Shown: positions 35,995 to 48,156, counted from the first letter of the stretch. The stretch: 64,000 nt of DNA from Kineosporiaceae bacterium (GCA_016713225.1 JADJPO010000011.1:533298-597297); one strand, 5' to 3'. Notes: generated by a model not told the origin, from the letters alone. Program-made: numbers and translations.

Positions 35995-38900
35995 GTGCTC
36001 CGGCCGACATTGCGCGAGCGTCAGCGACGCCTGCTCGTGCTCGCCACCGGTCTGCTGTTGGTCGGTCTGTCGGCACCTCCTCCTCTCATACCCAGAGCGC
36101 CTTCACCGCGCAGACCTCCAACGGCGGCACGGCACTGAGTGCCGCTCAGCTGGACGCCTGGATCCCCACGGCAGTCACCACCACCCGGACGACGCCCACC
36201 ACCTGCCAGGTCAGCTGGACCCCCGCATCCGGCGTGCGCGGTGGAGCGACCTACGACATCACCGACGGCGTCACCAGCTACGCCACCGCCGTCAGCGGCA
36301 CCAGCACCACCATCACCGTCCCCACGACCGCCCTCACCCCGCAGGTCCTCATCCGCTACGGCACCTGGACCTCGACCGCCACCATCACCGCCAGTGCCCC
36401 TGCACCGGCGTCCCCGACCCACCCGTGGTGACCGCCACCCCCGGCGACACCCAGGCCACCGCCACGTGGACCGCCCCGAACGACCAGGGTTCAGCGGTCA
36501 CCTCCTACACCGCCACCACCACGCCGTCCTCGACCAGCTGCACCGTCACCGTGCCCGCCGCCCGCACCTGTACCTTCACCGGCCTGACCAACGGTGTGAC
36601 CTACACCGTCTCGGTCACCGCCACCAACGCCAACGGCACCAGCACCGCCGGCACCACCACGGCCATCCCCTACCCCGCCGCCGTCATGACCGGCTCGGCG
36701 ACCAAGGTCTGGCTCGACGCCCTCGACCCCACCACCCTGTCCGCCGCCACCGACTGCAGTGGAAGCAACGCCACCTCCGGCACCGGCATCGGCTGCTGGA
36801 AGAACCGCGCCACCACCGCCTGGCACGCCATCGCCGGCAGCAACAAGCCGGTGCTGACCGCCGCCATCCTCAACGGCCACAACGCCATCCGCTTCGACCG
36901 CACCCACCCCGACCGCTACGCCATCACCGACGCCGGCGTCGGCGCCCTCGGCTCAGCCGATCGATCGGTCTTCGCCGTCACCGCCGGACGCACCACCCTG
37001 GGCGGCGCCACCGACGCCTGGGGCGCCACAGCCATCTGGCCCGGTTTCCACCCGGGCTGCTGTACCGGCACGCCCACCATTACCGGCATCCAGGCGTCAG
37101 CCATCGGCGCCACCGCCTTCAGCGCCGCGACCACCGCTCCTGCTCCGATCCTGTCCTCAGCCATCTCGGCCACCTCGGGCGGCACCCTTACCCAGGACCT
37201 CTCCGCCAATGCCCGCACCCCGGTCACAGGCACCGCCAGCACGCCTTGGCTCAGCTACACCGACAACCTGCGCATCGGCTCGGCGTTCGACACCATCCAG
37301 TCCTACGCCAACCCCCTGGACGGCGACATCGGTGAACTGATCATCCTCAACACAGCCGTGACCACCAGCCAGCGCCGTCAGGTCGATGAATACCTGGCCC
37401 GCAAGTGGTCCCAGGCCATCGCCCCCGGCGCCCCCACGGCCCTGGTCTCCGCCACGGGCAGCGGCCAGATCGACCTGACCTGGTCACCCCCCACCTGGGA
37501 CGGCGGGTCCGCCGTCACCAGTTACACCGCCACCGCCAGCCCCGGGGGCAATTCCTGCACCACCGCGACCACCGGCTGTACCATCACCGGCTTGACCGGA
37601 GGTACCACCTACACCGTCACCGTCACCGCGACCAACGCCATCGGCACCGGATCCGCAGCCACTACCACGGCCGCTCCCAGCGCCGCGGCGCCCGGCGTAC
37701 CCACCTCGGTCACCGCCACCGCCAGCACCACCACCAGCGGCGAGGCCGCCGTCACCTGGACCGCGCCGGCCTCCACCGGCGGCGCCACCATCACCGGCTA
37801 CACCGCAACCGCCACCGCGAGTGGCGAATCCGACGTCACCTGCACCGCGGCGTCCAGCCCCTGCACCCTGACCGGCCTGGTCGACGGCCTCACCTACACG
37901 GTCAGCGTCACCGCCACCAACAGCGCCGGCACCAGCCCGGTGTCCGCCTCGACGACCGTGACCACCTACCCGGCGAGCGTCATGACCGCCGCAGCCACCA
38001 AGGTCTGGCTCGACGCCGCCGATGCCACCACGTTGTCGGACTCCTCCGACTGCCTGGGGTCGAACACCCCGGTCGGCAACGGCGTCGGCTGCTGGAAGAA
38101 CCGCGCCACCACCGCCTGGCACGCCATCGCCGGTGCCACCCAACCCACCCTGACTCCGTCAGCCATCAACGGCCACAACGCCATCCGCTTCAACAAGGCC
38201 ACCCTCGACCGCTACGCCATCACCGATGTCGGAGTCGGCGCGCTCGGCTCGAACGACCGATCGATCTTCGCGATGGTGACCCCGCGTACCACCCTGGACA
38301 ACTCCACGAACATCGGGGGCATGATCGCTGGCTGGCCGGGCCAGCACTCCGGTCTCATGGTCGCGGGCTACCCCACCACCACCAGCCTGTACGTCAGCGG
38401 TTTCGGCACCGACAACGTCATGTACTCCACCAATCAGGCGTCCACCGGCACCGCCGTGATGTCCGCCACCTCGACGTCCTCGGCCGGAACGCTGACTCAG
38501 GACGCTTCCGCCAACGGGCGCTCCCCCGCGTCGGTGAGCTGGTCCCAACCTGCCTGGCGAAGTTTCGGCAACAACCTGCGCATCGGAGCCGTCTACGACA
38601 GCTTGCTCAGCTACACCATGCCGCTGGACGGCGACATCGGCGAGATCATCATCCTGAACCAGGCAGTCACCGCCACCCAACGCCGTCAGGTCGAGGAGTA
38701 CCTGGCCCGCAAGTGGTCCCAGACCCTCGCCCCCGGGATCCCCGGCACGCCGACCGCGACCGCCGGGGACGGCGCCGCGACCGTGTCCTGGACGGCGCCC
38801 AGCGGGGACGGGGGAGCCGCGATCACGTCCTACACCGCCACCGCCAGCCCCGGCGGCGCCTCGTGCACCACGGCTGCGACCTCCTGCAGCATCGCCGGCC

Positions 38901-41900
38901 TCACCAACGGCACCAGCTACACGGTCACGGTCACCGCCACCAACAGCGTCGGCACCGGCCCCGCATCGGCCACCTCCAACAGCGTTACCCCCACCGGGTC
39001 GCCCGGCGCCCCCACCGCCCTGGCCGCCACCGCCTCCACCTCGACCTCCGGGCAGGCATCGGTCGCCTGGACCGCCCCGGCGTCCAATGGCGGCAGCGCG
39101 ATCACTTCCTACACCGCCACCGCCACCGCCAGCGGGCAGAGCAGTGTCACCTGCACCGCGGCGTCCAGCCCGTGCACCCTGACCGGCCTGGTCGACGGCG
39201 TCACCTACTCGGTCACCGCCACCGCCACCAACGCCGTCGGCACCAGCGCAGCCTCGACCTCGACCTCCGTGATCACCTATCCGGCCGGCATCATGTCGGG
39301 CGCGAACCTGAAACTCTGGCTGGACGGCGCCGACCCCGCCACGATCCTGGCCTCCTCCGCCTGCACCGGCGCCCAAGCCACCACCACCGTCGGCTGCTGG
39401 ACGGACAAGTCCGCCTCGACCAACCACGCCAGCCAGGCCCCCGGCACCTACCAACCCGTCCTGAGCACCGTCGCCGGACACCCCGTGCCCAGCTTCGACG
39501 GCAGCAACGACTACCTGTCGGCCAATCCGAGCCTGCTGCCCACCGGCACCACCACCGGCACCGTCATCATGTCGGCAGCCGTCAACCCCAGCGTCGCCAT
39601 GAACGGCATCTCCGCCCTCTCCTACGGCGGCACCACCGCCGCCACCCAACGCCGCATCACGAGCTGGTCGGCCACCGGCGCCGACGTCAACGGCAACCCC
39701 ATGGCCTTCACCACCCCCTGGCCCGGCTCCCAGGCCCAAGGCGTCGCCGCCGCCGAGTTCACCTCCGGCACCTCGATCACCATCTGGGCCCAAGGCGGCA
39801 CCGGCGTCACCACCAACGGAGCCTTCACCACCGGCACCGACCACCTCTGGATCGGCACCGGCGGCGACACCACCCCCGCCGGCCGCTGGTGGGGCACCAC
39901 CCCCGAGATCATCGCCTTCACCGGCACCCTCACCACCGCCGAGCGCCGCACCCTCGAGGACTACCTCGCCCGCAAGTGGGCCAGCACCATCACCCCCGGT
40001 ATCCCCGGGACGCCCACCGCCACCGCCGGCAACGGACAGGCCAGCGTGTCCTGGGCCGCGCCGTCCTGGGACGGCGGAGCCGCGATCACCAGCTACACCG
40101 CCACCGCCTCCCCCGGCGGTCAAACCTGCACCGCCACACCACCGTCCACCAGCTGCACCCTCACCGGCCTGACCAACGGCACCAGCTACGCCGCCACCGT
40201 CACGGCCACCAACAGCGTCGGGGTCGGTCCCGCCTCGGCCGCTTCCAACAGCATCACGCCGATCGGCCCGCCCGGCGCGCCCACCGCGGTGAGCGCCACC
40301 GCCCTGAACGCCCAGGCCGACATCGCCTGGACCGCCCCCGCCTCCACGGGCGGCTCTGCCATCACGAGCTACACCGCCACTGCCTCACCCGGCGGCCAAA
40401 CCTGCACCGCCACAGCACCATCCACCACGTGCACCCTCACCGGCCTGACCAACGGCACCACCTACACCGTGACGGTCACCGCCACCAACGCCGCCGGCAC
40501 CGGGGCTGCGTCGTCCTCGGCCAGCGTGACCCCGCAGGTGGCACAGTTCCTAACCGGGTTCGGCTACAACGTCAGCAACCAGCTGGGCATCCACGACATG
40601 ACCCTGCCCGGGCTGGTGGGTGAGCCGGGGATGGCCCAGGGCAGCGCCGGTTACGACTACACCTGCGCGGTCAAGGCCAATGGCGAACTCTGGTGCTGGG
40701 GCAGCAATACCACCGGTGGCGGGTCAGCGTCCTACATGCCCCGCCAAGTGGGGTCGGCGACCACCTGGCGACAGGTCTCGGCCGGTCATGCCTCGGCGTG
40801 CGCGACCCGCACGGACGGCACCTTGTGGTGCTGGGGCGACAACTCCAGCGGCCAGCTCGGCGTCGGTAACACCACTGCCAGCAGCACCCCGGTGCAGGTA
40901 CCGGGCACCACTTGGAACACCGTCACCGTCTCGTGGTACCAGGCCTGTGCCACCAAGACCGACCACACCCTGTGGTGCTGGGGCGAGAACGGTAGCTATC
41001 AACTCGGTCTGGGTGATACCACCGACCGCACCAGCCCGGTCCAGCTCGGCACCGCCCCCACGTGGGCCGGCGTCGAGATGGGCTACTGGAACGCCTGCGG
41101 CACCCGCACCGACGGCACCCTGTGGTGCTGGGGTGCCAACAGCTCCAGCGAGCTCGGCGACGGCACCACCACCCCCCGCACCACCCCCGTCCAGATCGGC
41201 GCAGTCACTACCTGGGCAACAGTGGTGATGGGCCTGAGCCACACCTGCGCCACCCGCACCGACCACACCCTGTGGTGCTGGGGAGGCGGCTCGTACGGCG
41301 ATCTCGGCCAGGGCAACACCACCGGCTCGTCGACGCCGATCCAGGTGCCCGGCACCACCTGGAGCCAGGTCGGCGCCGGTGTCTCCGCCACCTGCGCCAC
41401 CCGCACCGACGCCAGCCTGTGGTGCTGGGGCTACAACGGGCAGGGCGAGCTCGGCGACGGCACCACCACCAACCGGTACTCCCCCACCCAGATCGCCGCC
41501 GGCACGGCCTGGAGCACCACCATTCCCCCCAGCCTGACCGAGAGCGGCGGCGCCACCTACGTCCACACCTGCGCCAGCCTCGCCGTGGGCGGAGTGGCGT
41601 GTTGGGGTTCCAACCACGGCGGCCAGATCGGCTCCGGCAGTGACGAATCGGTGACCACCATCGGGTCGCCGTCCGACCCGTCCTGGACCGCAGTCGGCGC
41701 CGGCGACAGCTACTCCTGCGCGATCAAGGCCAACGGCACCCTGTGGTGCCTGGGCCTGAACACCTCCTACCAACTCGGCCTGAACGACACCACCAACCGG
41801 ACGGCACTCACGCAGGTCGGGGTCGCCACCACCTGGGCCAGCGTCAGCGGCGGCTACACCCACACCTGCGCCACCCGCACCGACGGCACCCTGTGGTGCT

Positions 41901-42667
41901 GGGGACAGAACGCCAGCGGCCAACTCGGCACCGGCGACACCACCCAACGCACCACCCCCACCCAGATCGGCTCCGCCACCACCTGGGCCCAGGTCTCGGT
42001 CGCTGCCCACTACGACGGCACCGCCACCACCGCCCGCCACACCTGCGCCGTCCGCACCGACGGCACCCTGTGGTGCTGGGGCCTCAACGGCACCGGCCAA
42101 CTCGGCCTGGGTGACACCGGCAACCGCGGCGGCCCCACTCAGATCGGTAGCGGCACCACCTGGAGCCAGGTCACCGTCGGCTCCAAACACACCTGCGCCA
42201 CCAAGACCGACCACACCCTGTGGTGCTGGGGCGACAACACCGAATCCCGCCTCGGCGACGGCACCACCACCCAACGCACCAGCCCGTACCAGATCGGCGG
42301 CGCCGTCTGGAGCAGCACCCCCGGCACCCTGGACACCAACGACAACCACACCTGCGCCGGACGCACCGACGGCACGCTCTGGTGCTGGGGCGTCAACGCC
42401 GACGGCCAACTCGGCGACGGCACCAGCAGCCCCAAGACCACCCCCGTCCAGGTCGGCACCGGCACCACCTGGACCCTGGTCGCCGTCGGCTACCACCACA
42501 CCTGCGGCGTCGCCGCCTCACAGCTCTACTGCTGGGGCTACGGCGGCGCCAGCTCCCTCGGCCAGCCCTACGACGTCACGAGCTACCCCACCCCGAAACG
42601 GGTCGGCGCCACCCCGATCGCCCTATCCGCCGGCGCCTACCACAACCTCCTGATCACCACGCCCTGA
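35995..42667 (+). CDS. Giant secreted FN3 / LamG-like / RCC1-repeat protein (5' part frameshifted)
   Basis: About 2,200 aa. The signal-like start ([23 protein letters not shown] 35995 or an upstream ATG/GTG) is out of frame with [20 protein letters not shown] near 36080. That in turn is out of frame, near 36400, with the uninterrupted main frame to 42667. Domains: at least seven FN3 modules, three LamG/ConA-like modules of about 230 aa (about 36690-37420, 37980-38735 and 39290-39990), then RCC1-type repeats from about 40535 to the end. Thirteen carry a C-x10-C pattern such as [13 protein letters not shown], plus one half repeat at the start. Cysteine pairs per repeat suggest disulfide-stabilised blades. 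No sorting signal or C-terminal membrane segment is visible, so it is probably released or adhesive. Base composition is very C-rich from Thr/Ala/Gly codons. Confidence 0.88.
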
Positions 42668-42711
42668 GCCACAGCGAGCGACACCGGAGCGTCGGCACGG
42701 TGCACACGTCG

Positions 42712-45066
42712 CTACCGGCTGCCCACGACCACGTCGTCCACCCGGATCACGCTCGGCCGGACCGCCGAACCCGAGGTGTAGGTCCACAACCCGACCGCAC
42801 CGGAAGCCTGCAGCCCCGCGGCGGAGTCGGTCGCCGTCGCCTGCCATGTGGTCGGCTCGGCCGCGCCCCTCCACACCCGCACCCGCACCGTGGACGGCGA
42901 GGCACCCGTCGCCTGCGCCCGCACCCGCAGCTTCGCCCCGGCCGTGTAGGTCAACCCCGCCACCGTGGTCGGACCCGCCAGCACCGTCTCGGCACCGCCC
43001 ACCACCTTGGCCAGGGACACCTGCACCACACCGGACGGCGTGATGAACACCCGCGCCCGGTAGTCACCAGCCGCCGTCGTACGCACCAGGGGCGCCACAA
43101 ACGCGCCACCACCGGTCGGCATCGACTCCGTCCAGAACGTCTGCGTGTAATCCGTCCCCGCCAGACTCACCGCACCCAACCGCATCGTGCCCGCCTGCCC
43201 GGCCGGCACCCAGATCTTGCCCGACCCCGCATCGACCGAGGCCTCCGCCAACGAGCCCGCCGGCACCAGGACCTGCAGCTCGGTGATGCGGACGTATCCG
43301 GCGCCGGCCAACTGCACCTTCACATACCGGAAGCTCTGCCCTGCGGTATCGATGTCGATCGTCCCGTTCAACAACACCCCCGGTTTGGTGTTCTTCCACA
43401 TCGCCGGATCATTCACCAGGTCCGTGTACGACCGCGCCGACATGTCCGAGTTCGACGTGAACACCGTGAAGTTCGACATCTCCGTCGAACTCAACGTCAG
43501 CCTGACCGGCGCCACACTCGCACCCAGATCCACCTGCCACCACGCATTGGTCTCAAACCCCGTCCAGCATCCCGTGGAGGCATCCCCGTCCACAGCCCTC
43601 GACGCCGGGAACTGCAGAAACATCGCCACTGACGTCGCCGGCTTACCCAGGGCGACGTTCGTCGGCGTCGGCGAACCACCACTCCACGCCCCACCCAGAT
43701 CCGCCCGACCCCACCCCAGACCGACCGGCCGTTCGAAGGAATCCGACGCTGCCGGCACCCCAGGTGGAACACCGTTCAGGTAGAACCGCACCAACCCCTG
43801 CTGACCGACCCCGTTCACGTTGCGGAATTCCCCGCCGAACACCAGGTACCGGCCGTCACCGGTGATGTGCCACGGCCCCTGCCGCGACCCCGAGATGAAT
43901 CCGGAATCCATGTGCGGTCGCCAACTCTCCAGCGACGGCGCCGGGTAGCCGTTGAAGTTTCCCCCCACGTTGGTCCGGGCGCGGGTTGTCGTGACCGACA
44001 ACGCCCGCTTGTAGTAGTTCTCCCCCTGCTCGTCCCGGAACCCACCCAGCGGGGAACAGTCGTGGGCGTGACCGGCCTGATACAGGACGCCACCCGAGGC
44101 ATAGGTGCCGTACTGGTCGCCGTAACACCCGTTCACCCAGTCCAGGTTCCCGTTCAGATCAGCCGCGAACGACCCCTCCAACCGACCCGGGATGTACGCC
44201 GCCTGCGAGAAGCCGCCACCGTAGACCTTCGACCCATCGGTCGACAGCCCCACGATCGCCCTACTGCCCGAGCCACCGTTGCCGTTGATGATCTGGTTGG
44301 CCGGCCAGCTCAGCGTGGCACCCGAGGCCGCGTCCACCGCACCCATCCCCGGGTTCAACGCCCCGTTCAAAGACGTGAACGACCCACCCACCACCAGCTT
44401 GTTCTGAGCCGGCAACGCCAGCAGCGACCGCACCCCCAGGTTCGCAACCGGCGCCCACGTCAACAACGCACCGTTCGTGGCCGAGAACGCCGCCAACCGG
44501 TTGCGCGGATTGCCACCGGTCGAGGTGAACAGTCCACCCGCATAGACCACGTCACCGATGGTCTGCAGCGCCCGAACGGTCCCGTTCACCCCCGGCTGGA
44601 AATCCGTCAACAACTCACCCGTCGCGGCACTGAACACCGCCAACCGGTTACGGATCTTCCCGTTCACCTGGGTGAAATCACCACCCACATAGATCCGACG
44701 ACCATCCGGGGACGCCGTGATCGCCATCCCCTGACCGTTCAACGACGGCGCCCAACTGCCCTTCAACGCCCCCGTGGTCAGGTCATAGGCCAAGATGTTC
44801 GACCGCGGCGTCAGGTTATGACCAGGCGCCGAACCCGCCGGCCGCGCGTTCTGGAACAGCCCGGTCGCATACACCGTGTTCCCCACGATCACCTGCGACC
44901 AGACCACACCGTCGATCTGCACCGTCGGCAATGCCGTCCCACTCGCGATCGCCGCCGCCGGCGAGGCCGCCACGACGCCCAGCCCGGACGCCGCTACCGC
45001 CGCCACCACACCACCGACGACCACCCGACGAACCCACGAACCCAGCACGCGTCTGCCCCACTTCAT
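42712..45066 (-). CDS. Secreted beta-propeller plus discoidin (F5/8 type C) protein
   Basis: The protein has 784 aa. A signal peptide (MKWGRRVLGSWVRRVVVGGV, then VAAVAASGLGVVAASPAAA) precedes a propeller made of repeated units such as RIYVGGDFTQVNGKIRNRLA, VVYAGGLFTSTGG and KLVVGGSFTSLNG (about residues 40-400). A discoidin-like domain follows (VALGKPATSVAMFL, ASRAVDGDASTGCW, WWQVDLGASVAPVRLTLS), then a C-terminal beta domain. It probably binds glycans at the cell surface. The stop is 44 bases from the end of the convergent giant gene. Confidence 0.88.
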   Translation of the reverse strand: MKWGRRVLGSWVRRVVVGGVVAAVAASGLGVVAASPAAAIASGTALPTVQIDGVVWSQVIVGNTVYATGLFQNARPAGSAPGHNLTPRSNILAYDLTTGALKGSWAPSLNGQGMAITASPDGRRIYVGGDFTQVNGKIRNRLAVFSAATGELLTDFQPGVNGTVRALQTIGDVVYAGGLFTSTGGNPRNRLAAFSATNGALLTWAPVANLGVRSLLALPAQNKLVVGGSFTSLNGALNPGMGAVDAASGATLSWPANQIINGNGGSGSRAIVGLSTDGSKVYGGGFSQAAYIPGRLEGSFAADLNGNLDWVNGCYGDQYGTYASGGVLYQAGHAHDCSPLGGFRDEQGENYYKRALSVTTTRARTNVGGNFNGYPAPSLESWRPHMDSGFISGSRQGPWHITGDGRYLVFGGEFRNVNGVGQQGLVRFYLNGVPPGVPAASDSFERPVGLGWGRADLGGAWSGGSPTPTNVALGKPATSVAMFLQFPASRAVDGDASTGCWTGFETNAWWQVDLGASVAPVRLTLSSTEMSNFTVFTSNSDMSARSYTDLVNDPAMWKNTKPGVLLNGTIDIDTAGQSFRYVKVQLAGAGYVRITELQVLVPAGSLAEASVDAGSGKIWVPAGQAGTMRLGAVSLAGTDYTQTFWTESMPTGGGAFVAPLVRTTAAGDYRARVFITPSGVVQVSLAKVVGGAETVLAGPTTVAGLTYTAGAKLRVRAQATGASPSTVRVRVWRGAAEPTTWQATATDSAAGLQASGAVGLWTYTSGSAVRPSVIRVDDVVVGSR

Positions 45067-45231
45067 CGCATCTCGAACACCCAGAGTCACTCCAGACCAC
45101 CCCGGGGCCCAGCTCGCGGCAGTCGACCACCGAATGTGGTCAGCTATGCCCTGGTCAACGGGCCGTTTCGCCATTCCTGCACGCGTTCGGCGAAACACCC
45201 GGGATCTCCACCACGCCTTACCATCACCACC

Positions 45232-46083
45232 ATGACCCTGGCTCAGGGCGTACCCACCAACCGAGACGAACTCGCGTCGATCGCGGACGTCGTCCGCGGC
45301 TCGGCCGCCCTCGTGCTGACCGGCGCCGGCATGAGCACCGACAGCGGCATCCCCGACTACCGCGGCCCGGACGGCACCCGCCGGGTCGAGCCCATGCAGT
45401 ACAGCGAGTTCGTGGCCTCGTCGGCGGCGCGGAGACGCTACTGGGCCCGATCGTTCGTGGGCTGGCAGCGCATGGTGAGCGTGCGCCCGAACCCGGCCCA
45501 CCACGCCGTGGCCCGGCTGCAGGCCGCCGGCCACCTCGGCCACCTGGTCACCCAGAACGTCGACGGGCTGCATCAAGAGGCCGGCAGCCCCGAGGTGATC
45601 GAACTGCACGGGGCACTGCGCGACGTCCTCTGCCTGACCTGCGGCGAACGCTCCTCGCGCACCGTCCTGGACGCCCGGATGCGGGCCGACAACCCAGGTT
45701 TCGTCGTCCGCGGCGATGAGATCCGCCCGGACGGCGACGTCCGGCTCGACGAACTCGACGTCGAGCGGTTCGTGATGCCGCTGTGCCTCGACTGCGGACA
45801 CGACACCCTCAAGCCGGATGTGGTCTTCTTCGGCGACTCGGTTCCCCGGGGCCGGGTCGAGTACTGCTTCGCCCTGACCGATGCCGCCAGCGCCCTGGTG
45901 GTGCTGGGCTCGTCCCTGGCGGTGATGTCGGGTTACCGGTTCGTGCGGCGCGCGGCGGCGCGCGGCGTCCCGATCGTCATCATCACCCGCGGCCCGACCC
46001 GGGGGGACGGCGAGGCCACTCATCGCCTGGACGCCCCGCTCTCCCCCACGCTCACCCGGTTGGCCGAGCTGCTCGGCTGCTGA
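45232..46083 (+). CDS. Sir2-family NAD-dependent protein deacylase
   Basis: The protein has 283 aa. The NAD site is GAGMSTDSGIPDYRG, then TQNVDGLHQEAG, and the catalytic His is in IELHGALRDV. Zinc cysteines are CLTC and CLDC, separated by an insertion of about 50 residues, and KPDVVFFGDSVP follows. It removes acyl groups from lysines with NAD+. The zinc module insertion is longer than in CobB. The far 3' end runs into the G/C-only block, but the stop comes before it. Confidence 0.93.
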   Translation: MTLAQGVPTNRDELASIADVVRGSAALVLTGAGMSTDSGIPDYRGPDGTRRVEPMQYSEFVASSAARRRYWARSFVGWQRMVSVRPNPAHHAVARLQAAGHLGHLVTQNVDGLHQEAGSPEVIELHGALRDVLCLTCGERSSRTVLDARMRADNPGFVVRGDEIRPDGDVRLDELDVERFVMPLCLDCGHDTLKPDVVFFGDSVPRGRVEYCFALTDAASALVVLGSSLAVMSGYRFVRRAAARGVPIVIITRGPTRGDGEATHRLDAPLSPTLTRLAELLGC

Positions 46084-46086
46084 CGG

Positions 46087-46380
46087 GCAGAGAGGACCCG
46101 CGGCCCCGGGGGGGCCCCCCCCTTCCCGGCCGGGGGGGGGGCCCGCCCCGGGGCGGCGCGGGCGCCGCCCGCCCCGGGCGGGGGGGGGGGGGGGGGGGGG
46201 GGCGGGCGGGGGGCCCGGGGGCCCGCCGGCGCCGCGCCGGCGGGGGGGGGGGGGGGGGGGGGGGGGGGCCCGGCCCGGCGCCGGGGCGCGGCGGGGGGGC
46301 GGGGGGGGGGGGGGCGGGGCGGGGGCGGCCCCGGGGGCCCCCGGGGGTTGGGGGGGGCGGGGGCCCCCCGGGGCGCCTAG
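46087..46380. other. G/C-only low-complexity block, likely sequencing artefact
   Basis: For nearly 300 bases almost no A or T occurs, with G runs of 23 (46180-46202) and 27 (46242-46268). This looks like two-colour-chemistry poly-G or an unresolved gap, not genomic DNA. Open frames through it are meaningless. The next gene has a frameshift within 30 bases of its edge. Confidence 0.8.
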
Positions 46381-46391
46381 GCTCACCCTTC

Positions 46392-46833
46392 ATGCCATTG
46401 ACCGGAGAGTAGGCCGAACCCCGTCGCCTGGGTGCGTGAGCAGGTCGAGCGCTACCAGGCCAGCGGTGGCGCCGAGGCGAACACGTTGCGCGACACCGGG
46501 ATCCCGATCATCTTGATCACCTGCCGGGGCCGCACGAGCGGCAAGTTGCGCACCTTCGCGCTGATGCGCGTGGAGCACGACGGCGAGTACGCCCTGGTGG
46601 CCTCCAAGGGCGGGGCGCCGGAGCACCCGGTCTGGTACCACAACCTGCTCGCCGCGCCCGACGAGGTCATGATCCAGGACGGGCCGGAGCCGTTCGACGT
46701 CCGGGTGCGCGAGCTGGACGGCGCCGAGCGCGAGCTCTGGTGGCACCGCTCGGTCGCGGTGTACCCGGCGTATGCCGAGTACCAGACCAAGACCGACCGG
46801 CAGATCCCGGTGTTGCTGGCCACCCGGGTCTGA
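46392..46833 (+). CDS. Deazaflavin (F420)-dependent nitroreductase-family protein, frameshifted near start
   Basis: The open part begins at GTG 46432 (REQVERYQASGG), and the fold is Ddn/nitroreductase-like (LITCRGRTSGKLRTFALMRV, ASKGGAPEHPVWYHNLLAAP). The natural start is more likely ATG 46392 (MPLTGE), with an indel around 46407 that makes an in-frame TAG. The family has about 140 aa and uses F420, consistent with actinobacteria. The break lies next to the artefactual G block. Confidence 0.82.
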
Positions 46834-46854
46834 CCCGCGCAACCGGCGACGGAA

Positions 46855-48121
46855 TCAGCTGCGCGACAACGTCTCGAGCCCGCGGACGCCGTCCGCCATC
46901 CGGTCGGCCGCGGCTGCCGCATCGTGGATGCTGCGGGCGATCTCGCTGATGGTCTCGTTCTGTTCGGTGACGGTCGAGGCCAGGGTGCTGTTCTGTTCCT
47001 GCAGTTCGCCCATGCTGGCCGAGATCTCACCGACCCGGGCCACGGCCTCGTCCACCTCGCGGCGGATCTCGGCCAGGGTGGCCCCGATCGCCTGCGCGTT
47101 CTTGCCCGACGCCTGGGCCAGGCCCTTGACCTCGTGGGCCACGACGGCGAAGCCCTTGCCCATCTCGCCGGCGCGAGCCGACTCGATGGTGGCGTTGAGC
47201 GCCAACAGGTTCGTCTGTTCGGCGATCCCCTGAATCACCTCGGACGCCGCCATGATCTGGCCGCTGGCGCTGGCCAACCGTCCCATCACCTCGGTGGCGA
47301 CCCGGGCCAGGTCGGCCACGTGCCCGGTGATGCCGTCGGTGCGCTGCGCGGTCTGCGACAGCTCGGCGAGGCTGGCGGCCATCTGCTCCACCGCGGCCGC
47401 GAGGGTGCGGGTCTGATCGCTGACCCCAGTGGCCGATTCACTCAACTCCGCCGAGTGCTCGGCCAACTCGACCTGACGCTGCTCCCGAGCCGCCAGCGCC
47501 GCCTGTGCCTGTTCGGCCTGCTCGTGCTCGACCCGTTGCCGCTCCGCGGCGGCAACCTGCTCCAGCCGGGCGGCCTCCCGCTGATGCGTCTCGGTGTCAC
47601 GCACCGCCTGATCGAGGCGAGCCCGCAGGGTGTGCATGAGTGAGGCCAGCCCCGCGAGCAACGGCAGCGCCGCCAGCGCGGTGAGGGACCCCGTGCGCCA
47701 CCCCGAGGCGTTCACCATGGCAGCGGTGATCACCAACGACCCCAGCACGCTGACCCCGAGAATGTCAGCCCACTCGGCAGCGAGCCCGGTCCACACGAAC
47801 AGCAGGACAGCCGTGCTGCACACGATCATCTCGACGCCATGGCTGGCCAGCGCCAGCGGCGTCAGGATGGCCGAGGCCAGGTAGGGCATGCTGCGCGGCA
47901 GCACAGGCGGCACGACGGCCCAGTCGATCCGCCACCGAGGCACCGAAGATCATGGCGATCAGGCCACCGGCGGTCCAGAGCGCCCGGCCCTGGGCAGCGA
48001 GCCACAACCCGCCGAGCAGGAAGGTGGCCCCGCAGGCCACCCACAAAAGGCCGAGCAACCGACCCGTGACCGTGAAATCGCTACCGGCCCCCTGGAGTAC
48101 AGGTTCGCGTGGTGCAGTCAC
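46855..48121 (-). CDS. Methyl-accepting chemotaxis protein, frameshift near 47940
   Basis: About 420 aa. The signalling hairpin is clear: [20 protein letters not shown], then [20 protein letters not shown]. Several membrane segments precede it, without a periplasmic ligand domain. The first part (GTG 48121; [20 protein letters not shown]) is in another frame from 46855-47943, and the membrane region joins around [16 protein letters not shown]. No che genes are nearby, so it may work with distant chemotaxis or control another process. Confidence 0.85.
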
Positions 48122-48156
48122 TGCTGGTTCTTCGGCAGGCCGCGACCCGATCTTGA

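Noticed and set aside
37405..40623. A 1,072-aa plus-strand open frame overlapping the FN3/LamG part of the giant gene
   Set aside because: It reads as Arg/His/Pro-rich low complexity and is the +1 shadow of a C-rich Thr/Ala coding frame. The true frame has clear FN3, LamG and RCC1 repeats.
38159..42499. Long minus-strand open frames opposite the giant gene (654 and 591 aa)
   Set aside because: Gly/Ala/Asp-rich antisense shadows without domain motifs.
46087..46380. G-quadruplex regulatory element or a coding low-complexity region
   Set aside because: Homopolymer runs above 20 G with almost no A/T for nearly 300 bases look like an instrument or assembly artefact.
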